The notes below the pieces were generated by a model. The model ran no database searches, was not told the DNA's origin, and worked only from the letters and a program-made list of their open reading frames with translations. Position numbers and translations under genes: made by a program. From Syngnathus acus (Eukaryota; Chordata; Actinopteri; Syngnathiformes; Syngnathidae), in NCBI RefSeq assembly GCF_901709675.1, contig NC_051102.1:1890912-1954911 (forward strand): a stretch of 64,000 nt of DNA. Direction: 5' to 3'. Shown here in pieces: positions 12,101 through 24,100 of this stretch; positions within the stretch are counted from its first letter, which is position 1; each line of letters starts with the position of its first letter.

Positions 12101-15100
12101 GTAAGAATAAGTGTTTGGTTTTATGGTTGGGTTCAGGGGCCAGAGTTAGTGTTTTACGTAAGAGATTTGGGGTAGAACTAGTTTTTGAGATTAAGGTTTA
12201 GAGATTGTATTTAAAATTTGGAGTTCCTAGTGAAAGACTTCTGGTACTCGGGTTAGGGTTAGAGAATAGTTGAGCGTTGGTGTTGAAGTTGGTTATTTGA
12301 GGCTTGAGCAATCTGCACTGTTCTTTCTCCTAATCTAAGCACTGAAAGCAGCAAAGTGTACTGACAAAAAGCTTTTTTCCACCTTCCCAAACGGTGCTCA
12401 TTATCATTAGAAGATGGACGGATATTATGCGGGGAAACAACTTAACAATCAACTTATGTGGAACATTTTTGATGAGTGCAGGGAAAAATAGGGCAATCTT
12501 GCCGGGACGACCTTGATTCGAAACGTAACGGAATCTCTAAAGACCGCGGGAAAAAAAATCTAATTCTACCACTTTCATCGTTAAGACTTCCACTTGTGCT
12601 TTAGAGTTTTTTTTTTTCCTTTTTACAACCTCATCCTTCGGCTCTGAAAAGGACAAGTCAATTTTTTTTTCATACGTTTTAATGGCGGGGGAGGTTCACG
12701 GCAATAACCTTGTTATTTGAATAATAATCTGAAAATAAATGCTTTGGCGGCGCTACCTATCAGTCAAAGAGAGCTGATTGCCACTGAGAGGAACATTGAT
12801 TCCAACTCGTGCTTTCTCCCTCACATTCAAGCATTCATCACGTCGCAAAAGGCATCATCGATCGCCTGGGATGCATTCAGATGCAACACATATCGCTGTA
12901 CCGATCTATCGTATTGACACAACAGTTGTAGGAATTGGGCCACTTTCAGATGGTTAGAAGGTCATTAGCATTTAACAATCAACGTCTTAAATGCAGCAAC
13001 TGTATGAAGGCCAGAGTGGAGTCCAAATCAATAGATGAAAACCCATACAAACTATTGATTTAAAGATCAGAGTCTGAGAACCTCTTTGTGTATTTATTAA
13101 AGAGGTTAGCCGCTAAGATAGGGAGTTGGGGATGAAAATCTGTGCGCTAACGACGCATGGGTTGAGTGGCTAAAAAGTTTCAGACAGAAGTTTTATTTTC
13201 ACTTTCCCATCTGGACTCAAAAGCACACAGATACATAGCACAATGCTAACAAGGACTCACAGTCCCAAAAGCAGCAGCAGCCCAAAATGTGAAGTCCTAA
13301 ATATGCCGCTACTTGTAGCATACATCCCGCTAAGATTAACAGGAATTTGACCGCCTGAGAGATGAGAGGCTTCGCTGAAGATCCTTAAGGGATGAAAGAA
13401 TGAAGATGGTATTTGTTTTTCATTCAACTTATTTATTTTCTCCTCTACAATCTCTCGCTCCAACATCCCGGGCGAACCGTATGCTCGTAAATCTTAAGGG
13501 AGCTACAAGGAGAACGTTTTCCCGCTGTCCTTTGTTTGACGAGTAAGCCTTGAAGAGAACAACAGTGTATATTGGGAAGGGTGTCATGCAAGGGACAATG
13601 GCTTCTTGATGATGTTTTATGATGGAGAAGAAGAAAAGGCGGGACTTACTGCACTGATGGCCTTGGACCAGGACGTCTTTGATGGCCAGCATGCCGCGCT
13701 GCCCAGAGGTTACGGCTTCGAACACGATCTGGGGGAGCAGAGAGACGACTCATAAGGCAGGCCATAAAAAATGAGAAGCTACCCGAGTGCTTAGGAGAGC
13801 GAGTGAATTGCATTATTTTTGTAATATGTCCAAGCTGATGTGCAGTGTGACGTGCAAGACTATCAGTTCTATTTCTTTTTGATATGTAATCCAGTTTCCA
13901 TTGGGTTTACTTGTGCAAGGTCATTCGGGTTGCATTGGAGTTGCATTTCAAAAGTTGTGCATATATACAAAATAAGTGTTCTGAAAAATTAGGCAAGGCT
14001 GTGGATGTTCACTAACTTGATTGACACATGAATGCTTAAATTACACTTTTTTAAAACCAGTATATTGCTTTAAATTATTTTTATTGGGTTTTATAATGTC
14101 TTTATTGAGATTAAAAATATTTTGCAATTTTTCTTTTGAAAATAAACAAAATATGTTGTAACGCAGTCATTTTAGTCGGGAAATTGATTTGAGTTGCAAC
14201 TGCGGTCTCGGAATTAATTCAACTCGTAAATCAGGGACCGGTGGTTTGGGGTTTGGGGAAATTTGTTATGAGGTAGGTTAAAAAGATTTGCTAGCGGTAG
14301 CATTATGGCATCTGTCTGATGACTAATTTGCACAGCTGCTATGTCAAGTGTTGATCTTACTGACCAAAATTCCGAATAAAGCATGCAGCAGTCATGTGGA
14401 AATCCATGTCATCTTGTTCTATGGAATGAGCTGCTGGGTCAAAAAAAAAAAAGGCCTGTTTGAGGGCGTGTCCCTGCAGAATGTCAGTTATTCACTTGCT
14501 GGTCTAAGCTTGTGATAAAAAAGGAAACGGAATGTCCGCGCCTTGCCAATCTCAGGGTGGGGCGCGCTGACTCCTTTACACATGTCCTGCATTCCATTCG
14601 TCTATACATTCATACATACGCAAGAACTGGGCATGTTCCTGCTTTAGGACGCCACACTGAATTGCTGTCCCAAGGCTTTCACTGAGCATCTCGGATTCCT
14701 TTTGCAGCCTCCACACGCGCTAGCTCATTGTCATCGGGGAGGCCGGATGCCTTCAGATAAGGCTGTCTAATTATTAATTCCGCACCAAATATGAAAGCAA
14801 ATATCTGGGGCTGCCAATGACGGCCTCATTACAGATTAATTTAAGGAAATTAAAAGGCCGAGCACTTCGCGCGTTGCCATCAGACAAATTAACTGGACCC
14901 GGCCGCCTAATTGAAATCCTTTTGTTTGCGCAACAGACATCAGTCAACCCGTCTTAATAGCTGCGATATAATTGATTCCGGCGTCAACGATAGCGCCCGG
15001 CATAATTGGGCCTGACCTCGTATTCGCGAGGGGGAATCGCGAGCCGCAAACGACGTCGCCGCAAAAAGTTCAACTCCCTCATTTGTCAGAGGGACGGGCA

Positions 15101-18100
15101 GTACGCCAATGCCGCCGTCACCCCACACCCCAAGGGATGTTACTAAGTAGTACATTACAGTGGGATTGATTAGCTCAGCCATTGGCCCCACTGTTTTGAA
15201 ATCAAGAAGGATGAGCACGTGGGGCTTTTTCACAACGCGCGACAGCTCAACATATGACCAAAATTTTTTGTAATTGCACGAGAATTCAAAGTTTTCTGGA
15301 TGACCTAGCGAATCTCCTTGGCGTGACAGCCAAAGAAGCCTTGCTGGTAATTAAAAAATAATTAAGAATCAGGTGGCTTCCCTTTGACAATTGTGTAGGT
15401 TAGCAGGCAATTAAAGATAGCGGTAATTAGCGGCGTGTTGGTAATTATCGACCGTTTCAAACGCTTTTGTGGCTGCGGGTTGGATGGGGATCATTACCCT
15501 TGCTGTTCCATCATGCAGCGCTACGGTAGACACGCTTAATTTTCGATTCATAGTTTGTTCTACAAATAGTGGAAAATTGGGTCATATAATTATTGTAATG
15601 TGATTGTTCCTTGCCAGTTAATCAAGATAATTGCCACCTTTCACTTTAGAAATATTCACCTAGTCACATTTGTTCCAGAGGAACCTGCTCTCGGTTGTCT
15701 TCCTAATAGGTGGTCATCAAAAACTCTGAGCCATTTGTCTATTGTATAGGACTAAGTTTAGCCTTGATTAGCAGTGGCCAAAATTAAGAAGATCCTTCGC
15801 CATATGTGTATGTTTTTGCTCTCCTCAGCGACCTTAAAAACGCTCACGGTAATAAATGACAGATGTCTCATGGCTGCTATTTCTACAGGTGGCAATGGCA
15901 ACATAATTTTTTTTTCAAAAGCTCGTAATTTTCAAGAGAAATGTAAAATGAATTTGAAATCATTAAAAAAAAAATCTCTAGTGGATGCACAACCCCACAG
16001 GTACAGGAACAAAGCATCCGCAGGAACAGGTACACAGTCTTTTGTCGGTAGCGGACGTGGGCCTTCAATAGAGACTTAAATCGACCTATTAATAAAACCA
16101 CCAAGTTACTAAATAATGTACAAAAGTTTCAATCTGATTGTAATTGCATTAAATTGTCTCATAAGGCTACTGCAGAAGCTCTCAACTGTTGCCTCTCGCT
16201 CTCTGGTGTCCACGCACCTCATTAAGTGTCCTCTCCTATCTTGTCTTCGACAGCGAGAAACTCAGCAGTGTCCCTTGTTAACCGAACTATCAGGCTGCCT
16301 TTGGTTTCCTCTCTTCACTACCGCCCACCTAGCACATAATGAAATAATTCACCGACGGAGCAGCCGGCCCCACCGTCTGGAGGTTACGGGGTCTCTCTGC
16401 ATCAATTAACATTTGGTGGGCTCGGGGAACAAGCCTGGCGAAACACTAATAGGAAGGCGAGTGTGAAATCACTCTGCCCCGGCCGTCGCTGATGCGCACC
16501 GGTAAGTGAAAATGAGTTTCAGAAATAGGCCTGAGATGGAGGAGCCAGCCAACGGATTACCATGGATACAGAGGTAGCCTCTGAATCAATACGAGGTATT
16601 TTCAATGGGACGCTATTGTTTGGGGCTCCTCAAAAGAAGCGCCGTCTGCTGCCTTGGTCTTGTTAAGAGGCTTCAATGACTTTGGAGTCACCACAAAAGC
16701 CCTGTCATTTTACTTATGGAGAAAAGGAAACTAGAGAAGATTTCTATTTTCATATAAGGAAAATAGAGAAGATGGGGGTTTCCTCACCTGGTAGAAGTTG
16801 GGCCAGTAGGTGCTGACGGCCAGCTCCACCTGACCCCAAGCGCGAGACGCCGGGGCGGACACGTTCCACACGGGCGTGCCCAGAGGGCTGTTGTTCTCTT
16901 TGATGTAGACGTTGAGGTGGCCCGGGTGGCTGTTGTCCCGCCCACCGATGTAGTAGTGGAAGATGACGCAGTGGGTGTCGTTCTCCCGTAACTGGGGGGT
17001 CAGCATTGAAGCCTTCTGCCCAGAGAAACGTCCAGAAGTGTTGACCATCATAAAGGCTGCACCTGTAATGTAGATGACAAGAGACCCCAATAAATGGAGT
17101 TCAAATTTGGTAAAATCTCTAGTATAAGATAATATCAACTCATTCACTGCCACCCCAATGGGCATTTGACGTCTATAGCCGTCAGTGGTAATGAGTTAAA
17201 AAAAAAAACGGTGGGAAAAAAAGCTAAATCAGCCTCAAACCAAAATGGCAGACTTGCTGTGTCTGTTTAGACATGGGTTCTTCTTGTGATATACATCTCA
17301 TGTTGCAAATTGGCTTGGTGGGTGTGTGTGTGTTCATGGTGAGTCATTATTTTTTTGGTCATTATTCTGCCCACACACAATCAAAACCTCAAATTCTCTT
17401 AATCTGTCTAATGCAAGTACATCAAATTTGGTTGTAATTGGACCAAATCTTTGGGCAGCATTCTTCTGAAGGACCCCTGAAAACGTCCAAATGGAAAATG
17501 GCTTCTTCAAGCCAAAATGTCAGATTTTCTGTCTCTTCACGGGCACGGCATCTTGAGACTTTTTATGACTTGCTGCTCAGGGAACCCGGCTTGGGGGGTG
17601 GGGGCAAGAAGAACTAAGTTGAGGATTCTGTCGACTGTGACTCCCTTCTACGCCTCCCCTCAACTCTGGCTTGGTCGTGTAAACATGACAGAATCCCTCC
17701 ACCCCACCCGCTCGTTATCTCGAGTCAGAGACAGATGGAATCGTCGAGCGTCACAAGGGCGGCACAACAAGACAAGCGGCGCGCGCTCGACTCATTGACT
17801 GAACAAATAGGCTATTGTGAGAGAGCGGCGGGCTGAGGGCGCCTGATGCACTCGGCGTTATTCGCCCCCTTTTTAGCGCCGGCGCGTCCAAGCCTGTCGC
17901 AAGATGTTGACTTTAACAACGGAGATTCGAAGCGTTCAGCTCCACCTCGCACAGCATCGCTTCGGACGACGACAAAAACAAACGTGTCGTCTTGTCAGTT
18001 TGCCAGCATAATATTTCTCACTTGTGTTTTATTGGCAACCACACGGGGGGCATTAGTTGAACTTTTAATATCCAACCCAAGCAATAAAAGCTAAATGGGG

Positions 18101-21100
18101 GGGCACTTATTGATTTCCCATCACTTGCTCCTGCTCTCTCGCTAAAGGAAAACAGTCGCCACGAATATCTTTCATCTTTAGGCTGGCCTGTTTTGTATTC
18201 TTATTAATGGTAATAGTCGGAGAGGTCAATATATCAAGAGATAAGAGCATTTTCTCATTAAGGCACTCAGTTCTTGGGACATATCTGCAGACTTATGTAG
18301 CGGCTTTCTGTATTCCGCAATAATTAGGGTTTTAATTTAAAACGATAAGATAATTCTTGATTCAGTAGAAGCACTGCATGTTCATTTTATGTTACAGATG
18401 ACCATCAGTTTAAAAATAACACCATAATCTTCAGATCTTAGGTTGAGTAGTGAGCCACTAGTAGGATTTGAAAATCCAGCCCTGGAAGTTGCTTGCTTGG
18501 AGTTTAAGAGCCATTCAGGACTGCAGTTTGAGGAATTCGAGGTGGCCGGCCCCTTTTTGTTGAGGGCCATCACATCTCATGTTGCTATACCGCCCTAGGG
18601 TTCTGAGAATAAAATTTAATTACCTTAAAAACTATTAAAGTCAGGTTATTCTCTTCAGCGGATGCTCCATTTTAATGGGAATAAATGAATTGTGCTACTC
18701 AAGAATGTACGTTCTGCACCACTGGGCCATTTCCATGGCAACCAAACAAATCACAGGATGCAACAGCTCCAGAGATGACCCAGAGTGAGCTAAAAAAAAT
18801 GTTTCCCTTTTATTTTTTTGGGTGTTTGATGAATAAGTTATGTAACAGGTGCAGCACAGCTCAGGAGAGATGGAGAAGGTTGGGAACGGCCATCTGGTCG
18901 GATCCCGAGGCTAGCTAAGTATTTGGATCCAAATACGGTGACAGCGGTAAGTGCCCCTAATGAGTGAGGCCACCATAATTACGGTTGCCGGTGTGTGGCT
19001 CATTGTTGTCATCCGCGTTCTGATTAAAGCCGTATCATTATTTCTGATACAGGAAGCAGAGCCCCAACAAGGGGGCGACTTTGACGCGTTTCAGGTGTCG
19101 GCTGACGGACGATATTGGGTTATTAATACTTAGCCATCTGGCTTGTGGCGAGGTGAGGCATCAACACCTCCAGATGACTTGATGAATTGTGGAGTTGCAG
19201 CTCGCGTTGCAATGTCAACGCTGACACTCGATCACAGCAGCAAAGCACTTTTTGTTTGGTAAATAGGGAGGTAAATATCACAGAAGTACACCCCTAGTTT
19301 TTTAAAAAGGTCCTCTTAATGAATAAATAATAGCACATTAGGTGGACATGCTTGGCAGAGAACCAGTTTTTTCTTTATTTTATTTTTTTATATTTCCCAG
19401 TGAAATTTGCGTGATTCTTTTACAGCGTTGTCCCATCTCATAGTTAAAATTATATATTGACCTTCATGTAGCAAAACTATCATAAGCATGCTAATGTCAA
19501 TATTCAGTTGCACTATAGTTAGAGGATACATTATTTTGATGTTTGTGTAGTCATTTTATATGAAACTAATCAACGAGCATTAATAGGTATCAATCGATTA
19601 TTGGGCTGAGATTAATCCACAATGAACGCCACGTGAATTTGATAGAACTAAACATTGACTGATGAACTAAATCAAACACCCCCCCCACCATCAAACTTCA
19701 AAGATCCACATTTCTTTTCAGTTTCTCACATTCACATGTGAAGAGCAGCAACATTAACGTCAGGGACACTTCATTTTCTAATCTAATTCATTTTTCATAG
19801 CCTCGCTGTGTGTTCTGCACCTCGTGATTGTAATGGAAGGTGAAGGTGGCCTACATTTGTAATAATAAGAAATCTGATGGCCCGAGTACCCGAGTGAGGC
19901 AGCCTTGAGAGCGCGCTCCATTTTTAATTGATCTTCAACACGCCACCATTAAAGGAAAAAAAAAAAAAAAAAGGAAAAATACACCTGCGGTGCATTAGCA
20001 CGACATTGAGATCAGTGTCATTATCTTTTGCTCGTGTGCTTTTGCTGGCTAATTAGCTGGTGGTGGTTGTGGCGGGTCCACACAGTATGCGTGGTCACAG
20101 GGGCGGAAGACGAAATGGCAAAGGTGATAGTGCTCGGATGGTAATTAATAGACAGGAAAACGTGTTTTTTTTTTTTTTGGTTGAATTGTCTTCTTTCCGG
20201 TTTACTCACCCATTACTTGTTTGCTAATTTACTGTCACTAATGATTTAATCCAGCACAGTGAAGTCCACGTCTCTCCCAAGGCTGAACAAGTCAAATTTG
20301 GCACCATCTTGGTGCTACGGAACTATGTTGAAGTAAGAGGAGGAGCTTCATTTACTCAGGCCATAGCCCTACTGAATAGAAAAGTAGTGCATAGACACCC
20401 TCTTGCTAATCCTGAAATTGTACAATTTGGAATGACAAGAAAATTTGAGGGGCGACACAAGACTACAACCAGCCTTAGAATTCTGTTTTGTGTCGTTTGA
20501 TTGATTGCACAACTTTTGATGATTCTGACCTTTTTAGAGACCTTTACTATATAGGACTGAACTGTGTTGAATTGCATCAACTAACTATGGCAAGCAGGGG
20601 TGAGACAAAATAAAGATTGTGCATCTTTTTGGCTGTATTGATACCCTTTCCAAAGGCAAACGTTAAAAATGTGTAAGGTTTAATCACGATTGACATGTTC
20701 GTCAAACAGATGGGGACAAATAATCAATACAGAGAGATAATTTATTTATGATACAGTATCAATGAGTGTCATCTTATGCATCATTTTTATTTGATACAGT
20801 ATTTCCACAAGTCCAAACACGAAAACGCTGCGCTCCTATGCCACAATAAAGATTTTAAAAATGTATTTGCAATGATCAAAGTCTACAGTTAGAAGGTGTT
20901 TAGTTGAATTTGAAAGCAAATGACGCTCAGAGCAGAAGATATAATTTGCAATAAAGACGTGCACTCATTATTTTTCCGGTGCTCAGGTTGTGAACTCGGA
21001 GAAAATCATTATGTGTGCGGTGGCGGGGGATGAGGGGGGCTTGAATGAAAATGAAGGGGCGCTTTTGAAACCCCGAAAGCCTTGCAGCTCTCATTTGCTC

Positions 21101-24100
21101 ATAAAATTCTGAGAGGTCGCGGCGGCAGAAAAGCGCAGTTGCCACTCGGGAAATGTCAATGAAGACGAGGCCGTCTGTCCGTCCTGCGTGCCTGCCATCA
21201 AAATGGCCCCGGCTGCTAATATAGCCCAACATGAAAGGTGGCCCCATGAAAAGACGGCGTACGTGCTCACCTCAAAGCGTCAATCAGGACCACCGTTCCC
21301 GGCTGCTTCCTTCATTGGCGGGCAACAATTCACCCTTATTACATTCCATGACAGACTTTCACAAACTTGTGCATACAATGAAGTTGGAATATGCAGATAA
21401 GTCCTCCACGGTAACATTACAGTGTGCCGCCTTAATCCTGTTTGTCCAAATCCAGTTTGCCGCTGGTCCTTATGCATGCACAAACATCTCAAATATCACC
21501 GTGTGTGTCCCCACACGGGAATTAATCCACAAATGTATCAAGATGACATAATTTGAAGTTGCGTTTGGTCTTCTAATCGCATAATGGGCTTTCTCCTTAA
21601 CCTTGCCAACTCTGCGGCGGGACCTCACACAAACTTGTGAATGGCTCTAAAAGCAATTAGTTTATTTTGTGAAACAGAGTGCACCCCCAAGGCCGCGACT
21701 TCCCTCCCTCCTCCTCTTCGTCCCACGGCGGCAAATCCCATCTTTGGCTGATGTGATTTGAATTCTGATTCAATGCAGGATGCCCTTCCCGTCGTCCCTC
21801 CTTTTGCTCGTTCACTTCAAAGTACATCCAAAACAACAACGGACAACCTGTTGTAAGGGACAGCTTGTTCTATTGAGATTGGTACAAATGGTAAAGTACA
21901 AAACGCAAGGATAAGCAGTTCAGCAAATGAATGAATAAACGTGTTTTTGGAAGATGTTTTTTGGGTTAAAATACTTTTAAATATTAGCATTTAATATTTT
22001 TCTACATTATTTGTTGTTACAAACTATTGATATTCAACTTGGTAGAATTTTTGTAAGTCAATCCAGTTTGACCTACTTATGGTGATGTTTTGTTACCATA
22101 TTTTTAACATAGTTATAAAGAAGGTAATTTAGCAAAATACAATAAAAAAGCTTTAACAAATAACCAAATAATAGTGTTTATTTTTCTATTTTCAAATTAA
22201 TTTACTTATTTGCAAAGGGTGTCACCCATGTGGTGTAAATCAAACTTGCGTCATCTAACCCCTGGTACGAAGGAAATGTGACAAGTGATTCTGTCCCTTT
22301 GGTTGTTTGCTTCGATGCGTTATCCTCCTAATTGCTACATGTGACTGGCAAATGGCCTTGTTTATGCCTCCCTGCAGCTCTGATTCCATGCTTGGGCATC
22401 TATAGGGTGACTCGGACCAATTCGAAGGCCGCTAATACCACCCCTGTCTTTTATTTTTATTTATTTGGGGAGGACGTGGCTTTTGAAAAGAGAATCCCAG
22501 CTGACTCTCCAAAAACTGCAGCCCGCCCGGCCCTCCCTTGGGGCTCATTGCAAGGAATCACAGCAAAAAAGGATGGCGGAAGAGTCTCAAACTGAGATTA
22601 ATTAGGGTTTGTGTATTATGCCGGGCACAACGGAAAGTGCAGCGCCGGCTTAATGACTTCTTGTCTCGCTCTAAATATGTTGCGCGCCGGCCAATTGAAC
22701 ATCCTGGTCAGGTCCTTTGTTGCCTTGTTGGATAGTGACGCCTAAAACAATAGTGCAGGACTGGCAGAATGAGGTTCTTTTTACAGACAACAGTGGAACC
22801 TCTCCAAAAGTCCCACAACAAAAGCATATATTGTGTGTTTGTGTATGCATATCAAATTTTTTTATGTACAAATCAAGAAAATAAATTACACAGTACATGA
22901 CTAAAATGACGACAAATAATCACGCTCACCAGTGACATATTTGGACCACAACTGAGCACAATACTAAAAATCGTGAACACTGGAAATAATTTATACACTC
23001 ACCTTGCATAATAGAACAAAATAGAATCATTGGAAATCATCTACAATCTAAAGTCCACAGCAAAGCATGATGAAGTGCACGTATGTAAATGAGCTGTTTG
23101 GCATGAGGTTAAACTATACTTCAGGTCCATACAACCTCCTCTTTCCTTGTACCAGCCACGTGGGCTCCCTATAGTGATATTTAAAATTATAATAAGTCGA
23201 TCAATTTTAATTATGTGAGCCTTTCCATCAGTGAGGCGCATGCTGGAATTAATTAGAATGCATTGTAGTCACTCCAAGGCCACGTTTTCTGCTTAAAATG
23301 CACAGACACTGCCAGACACCTGAGGAATGGCACTAATGGAACGACAAAGTTTTCATGTTCTAACAAAGCCGGTGATGGATGTTGTTTTCCTCGCCAGAGG
23401 ATGGATTGCGGTGGGCCTCAATTGTGTCGGGCCTACCCTTGGTGACACAGTCAATTAGCAGAGTCCTCGCTAATTTTAACCAGAACCCCGTTTGCCATGT
23501 ATGGCCAAATGTTAAGAAGAAATTGCTTTCCACTTTTGATTAATGTCAGGGCACAGGGAGGCTGGGCAAAAGGTCACGGCAGAATTCCGAAGAGGGTGAC
23601 CTACAGATAAACACCACGCACGTGTTCTAAATTTAACGATAATTAAAACGCGTTGTGATTAATGCCACTACGCCACTTGCCAGTTAAATACCAACCATTT
23701 GGCAAAACAGATATAACAGAACTAAAATCATTTAAGGTTGGCAGGTAGACAGGGGGCAGTAACTCAGATTTTTTTTTCTGAATCCTGGTTGAGGAAGGAT
23801 ATGCGGTTCATGATCGCGAAGAGTCGCCACTAGAAGAAGCATTACCACCAATATGATATCACATTTAAAAAAGCGTCACTCATCGCTCTTCAACAAATTC
23901 AAGGTGATGTTAATATTCTGTAATATTATGACGCTGAACATTTCCAATCAGCAGCGAGAGTTATTGTGTCTACAAACAGTGAAATAACTACTAAAGACTC
24001 GCTACTGAGGCAGATGCTAGCTAACCATGTTAGCTAACCAGCTAACTAGCTTTGCTGACATCAGTTTGTTTCCGCTCTGACATTACTTCACAAGAGGCAA

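Noticed and set aside
12245-12270. GGGTTAGGGTTAG, a telomere-like sequence in ptprm intron 4
   Set aside because: Only about two units, embedded in a wider GGTTAG-rich low-complexity stretch. Too short to be an interstitial telomere.
20270-20500. ORF of 63 codons near 20.4 kb preceded by a small palindrome (GCACCATCTTGGTGC)
   Set aside because: No family resemblance, no splice context tying it to ptprm, and the reading frame is of a length expected by chance.
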